Shown here: positions 63,622 to 64,000 of the stretch, piece by piece
Layout: the number at the start of each line of letters is the position of its first letter
Numbering within the stretch: the first letter of the stretch is position 1
Assembly: GCA_900759475.1 (NCBI GenBank)
Contig: CAAEVK010000037.1
Location: 1-64,000 of the forward strand
DNA length: 64,000 nt
From: Clostridia bacterium
Lineage (GTDB): Bacteria; Bacillota; Clostridia; TANB77; CAG-508
Direction: 5' to 3'
Notes under the pieces: model-generated
Databases searched by the model: none
Seen by the model: only the letters and a program-made list of their open reading frames with translations
Told to the model about the DNA's origin: nothing
Position numbers and translations under genes: made by a program

Positions 63622-63682
63622 ACTTGTATTATATAGAAAATATTGATAAAATATAAAAAAAATAAATAAAAGGAGGATATAA

Positions 63683-64000
63683 ATGACACGGAGCAGATAA
63701 ATGTTTTATTGATACTTGTAAAGAAATTATTGAACATGGTTATTCCTCAGAAGGAACCAATGTAAGAACAAGATGGGCAGATGGTGCAGAAGCAAATTAT
63801 GTATCTTTAGTAGGAGTTACTAATCATTATGATGTAGAAAAAGAATTTCCAATTATCACATTAAGAAATAATTCAGCTACTGTAAAAAAAGCAATTGACG
63901 AAATATTGTGGATATGGCAAAAAAAATCAAATAATGTACATGACTTAAATTCTCATATTTGGGATCAGTGGGCAGACGAGCAAGGAAGTATTGGAAAAGC
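63683..64000 (+). CDS. thyA: Thymidylate synthase with CGG +1 site at codon 3 (3' end outside window)
   Basis: AGGAGG lies before ATG 63683. Codon 3 is CGG (63689-63691) and the reading frame would stop four codons later. Skipping C gives M-T-G-A-D-K-C-F-I-D-T-C-K-E-I-I-E, then T-R-W-A-D-G, F-P-I-I-T-L-R and D-E-I-L-W-I-W-Q-K-K-S, followed by S-H-I-W-D-Q-W-A-D-E, all typical of ThyA. The rest lies outside. It makes dTMP from dUMP with methylene-THF. In this essential gene an unrescued frameshift would be lethal unless another ThyA or ThyX exists. Confidence 0.92.

Noticed and set aside
39575..63691. Treating the CGG-interrupted genes as ordinary pseudogenes or random sequencing errors
   Set aside because: All 13 breaks have the same sign, the same inserted base and the same phase, and all restore glycine. 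Random errors would fall in all phases and contexts. Raw reads are still needed to exclude a systematic technical cause.
39575..63691. CGG reassigned to another amino acid (Trp or Gln as in some other bacteria)
   Set aside because: A reassigned triplet would keep the frame. Here the downstream family sequence is always in the +1 frame.
39575..63691. Classical P-site slippage or prfB-type frameshifting
   Set aside because: The codons before CGG differ widely, there is no consistent internal Shine-Dalgarno sequence and no stop codon at the site.

Overview
The window reads as the chromosome of an AT-rich, endospore-forming Clostridia-type Firmicute. Supporting signs are a cwlJ-gerQ germination pair, a sporulation-type D,D-carboxypeptidase, strong AGGAGG ribosome sites, ECF transport and a THF riboswitch. 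Two integrated elements interrupt it. No CRISPR array or rRNA is visible.

The main finding concerns the codon CGG. I read all recognisable chromosomal genes on both strands. CGG falls in frame at 13 places in 9 genes, and at every one the protein family continues only if the ribosome skips the C and reads the next three bases, always a glycine codon (GGA, GGT or GGG). The genes are an M14 spore-cortex-type peptidase (4 sites), a DUF5711 protein (1), an LCP/LytR protein (1), ComEA (1), a NitT/TauT-type permease (1), a LolD/MacB-type ATPase (1), ComM (2), an AbrB-like protein (1) and thymidylate synthase (1). I found no chromosomal in-frame CGG that reads as a normal sense codon, while dozens of CGG triplets that straddle two codons are harmless. 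The window encodes tRNA-Arg(ACG) and tRNA-Arg(UCU), neither expected to read CGG. My inference is that CGG is unassigned as Arg here and CGGN is decoded as glycine with a +1 shift. These genes are therefore annotated as full-length, not as pseudogenes.

Layout. 1-17.26 kb: right-hand part of an element whose left end lies outside the window. It carries a beta-lactamase-like hydrolase, flavodoxin, two XRE regulators, a phosphoglycerate mutase, an AraC regulator with a paired ABC transporter, a ZIP transporter, and a defence cluster (RloA/RloB, i.e. AbiL type; then a membrane protein, a TIR-like protein and a DUF6414-like protein). It ends with a small TnpW-like protein and a large serine recombinase, and it has cut the M14 peptidase gene. 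17.3-21 kb: M14 peptidase remnant, aldose epimerase, cwlJ, gerQ, PAP2 phosphatase, tRNA-Arg(ACG), tRNA-Pro. 21.07-31.74 kb: an integrative mobilizable element in the 3' end of tRNA-Pro, with a broken RepA_N gene, oriT-like hairpins, a MobV relaxase, a foreign-looking ATP-grasp gene, a complete folate uptake unit (riboswitch, FolT, EcfA, EcfT, FolC), a DUF6076 protein, excisionase and integrase. 31.7-34 kb: small accessory genes (UDG-like, radical SAM) and an AbiEi remnant.

34-64 kb is mostly housekeeping: CHAP hydrolase, lipoprotein, Rieske oxidoreductase, tRNA-Arg(UCU), GDT1 exporter, DUF5711, CvpA, LCP, DacF, ComEA, a zinc-ribbon/nuclease protein, acyl-CoA synthetase, tRNA-fMet, dGTPase, a NitT/TauT ABC operon, a LolD-FtsX exporter, comM-dprA-yraN, alpha-amylase, AbrB, an XRE regulator, trmL, an S66 peptidase and thyA. 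A dispersed palindromic repeat sits in several intergenic gaps. Three competence/DNA-processing genes (comEA, comM, dprA) are present, and comEA and comM work only if the CGG shift happens.
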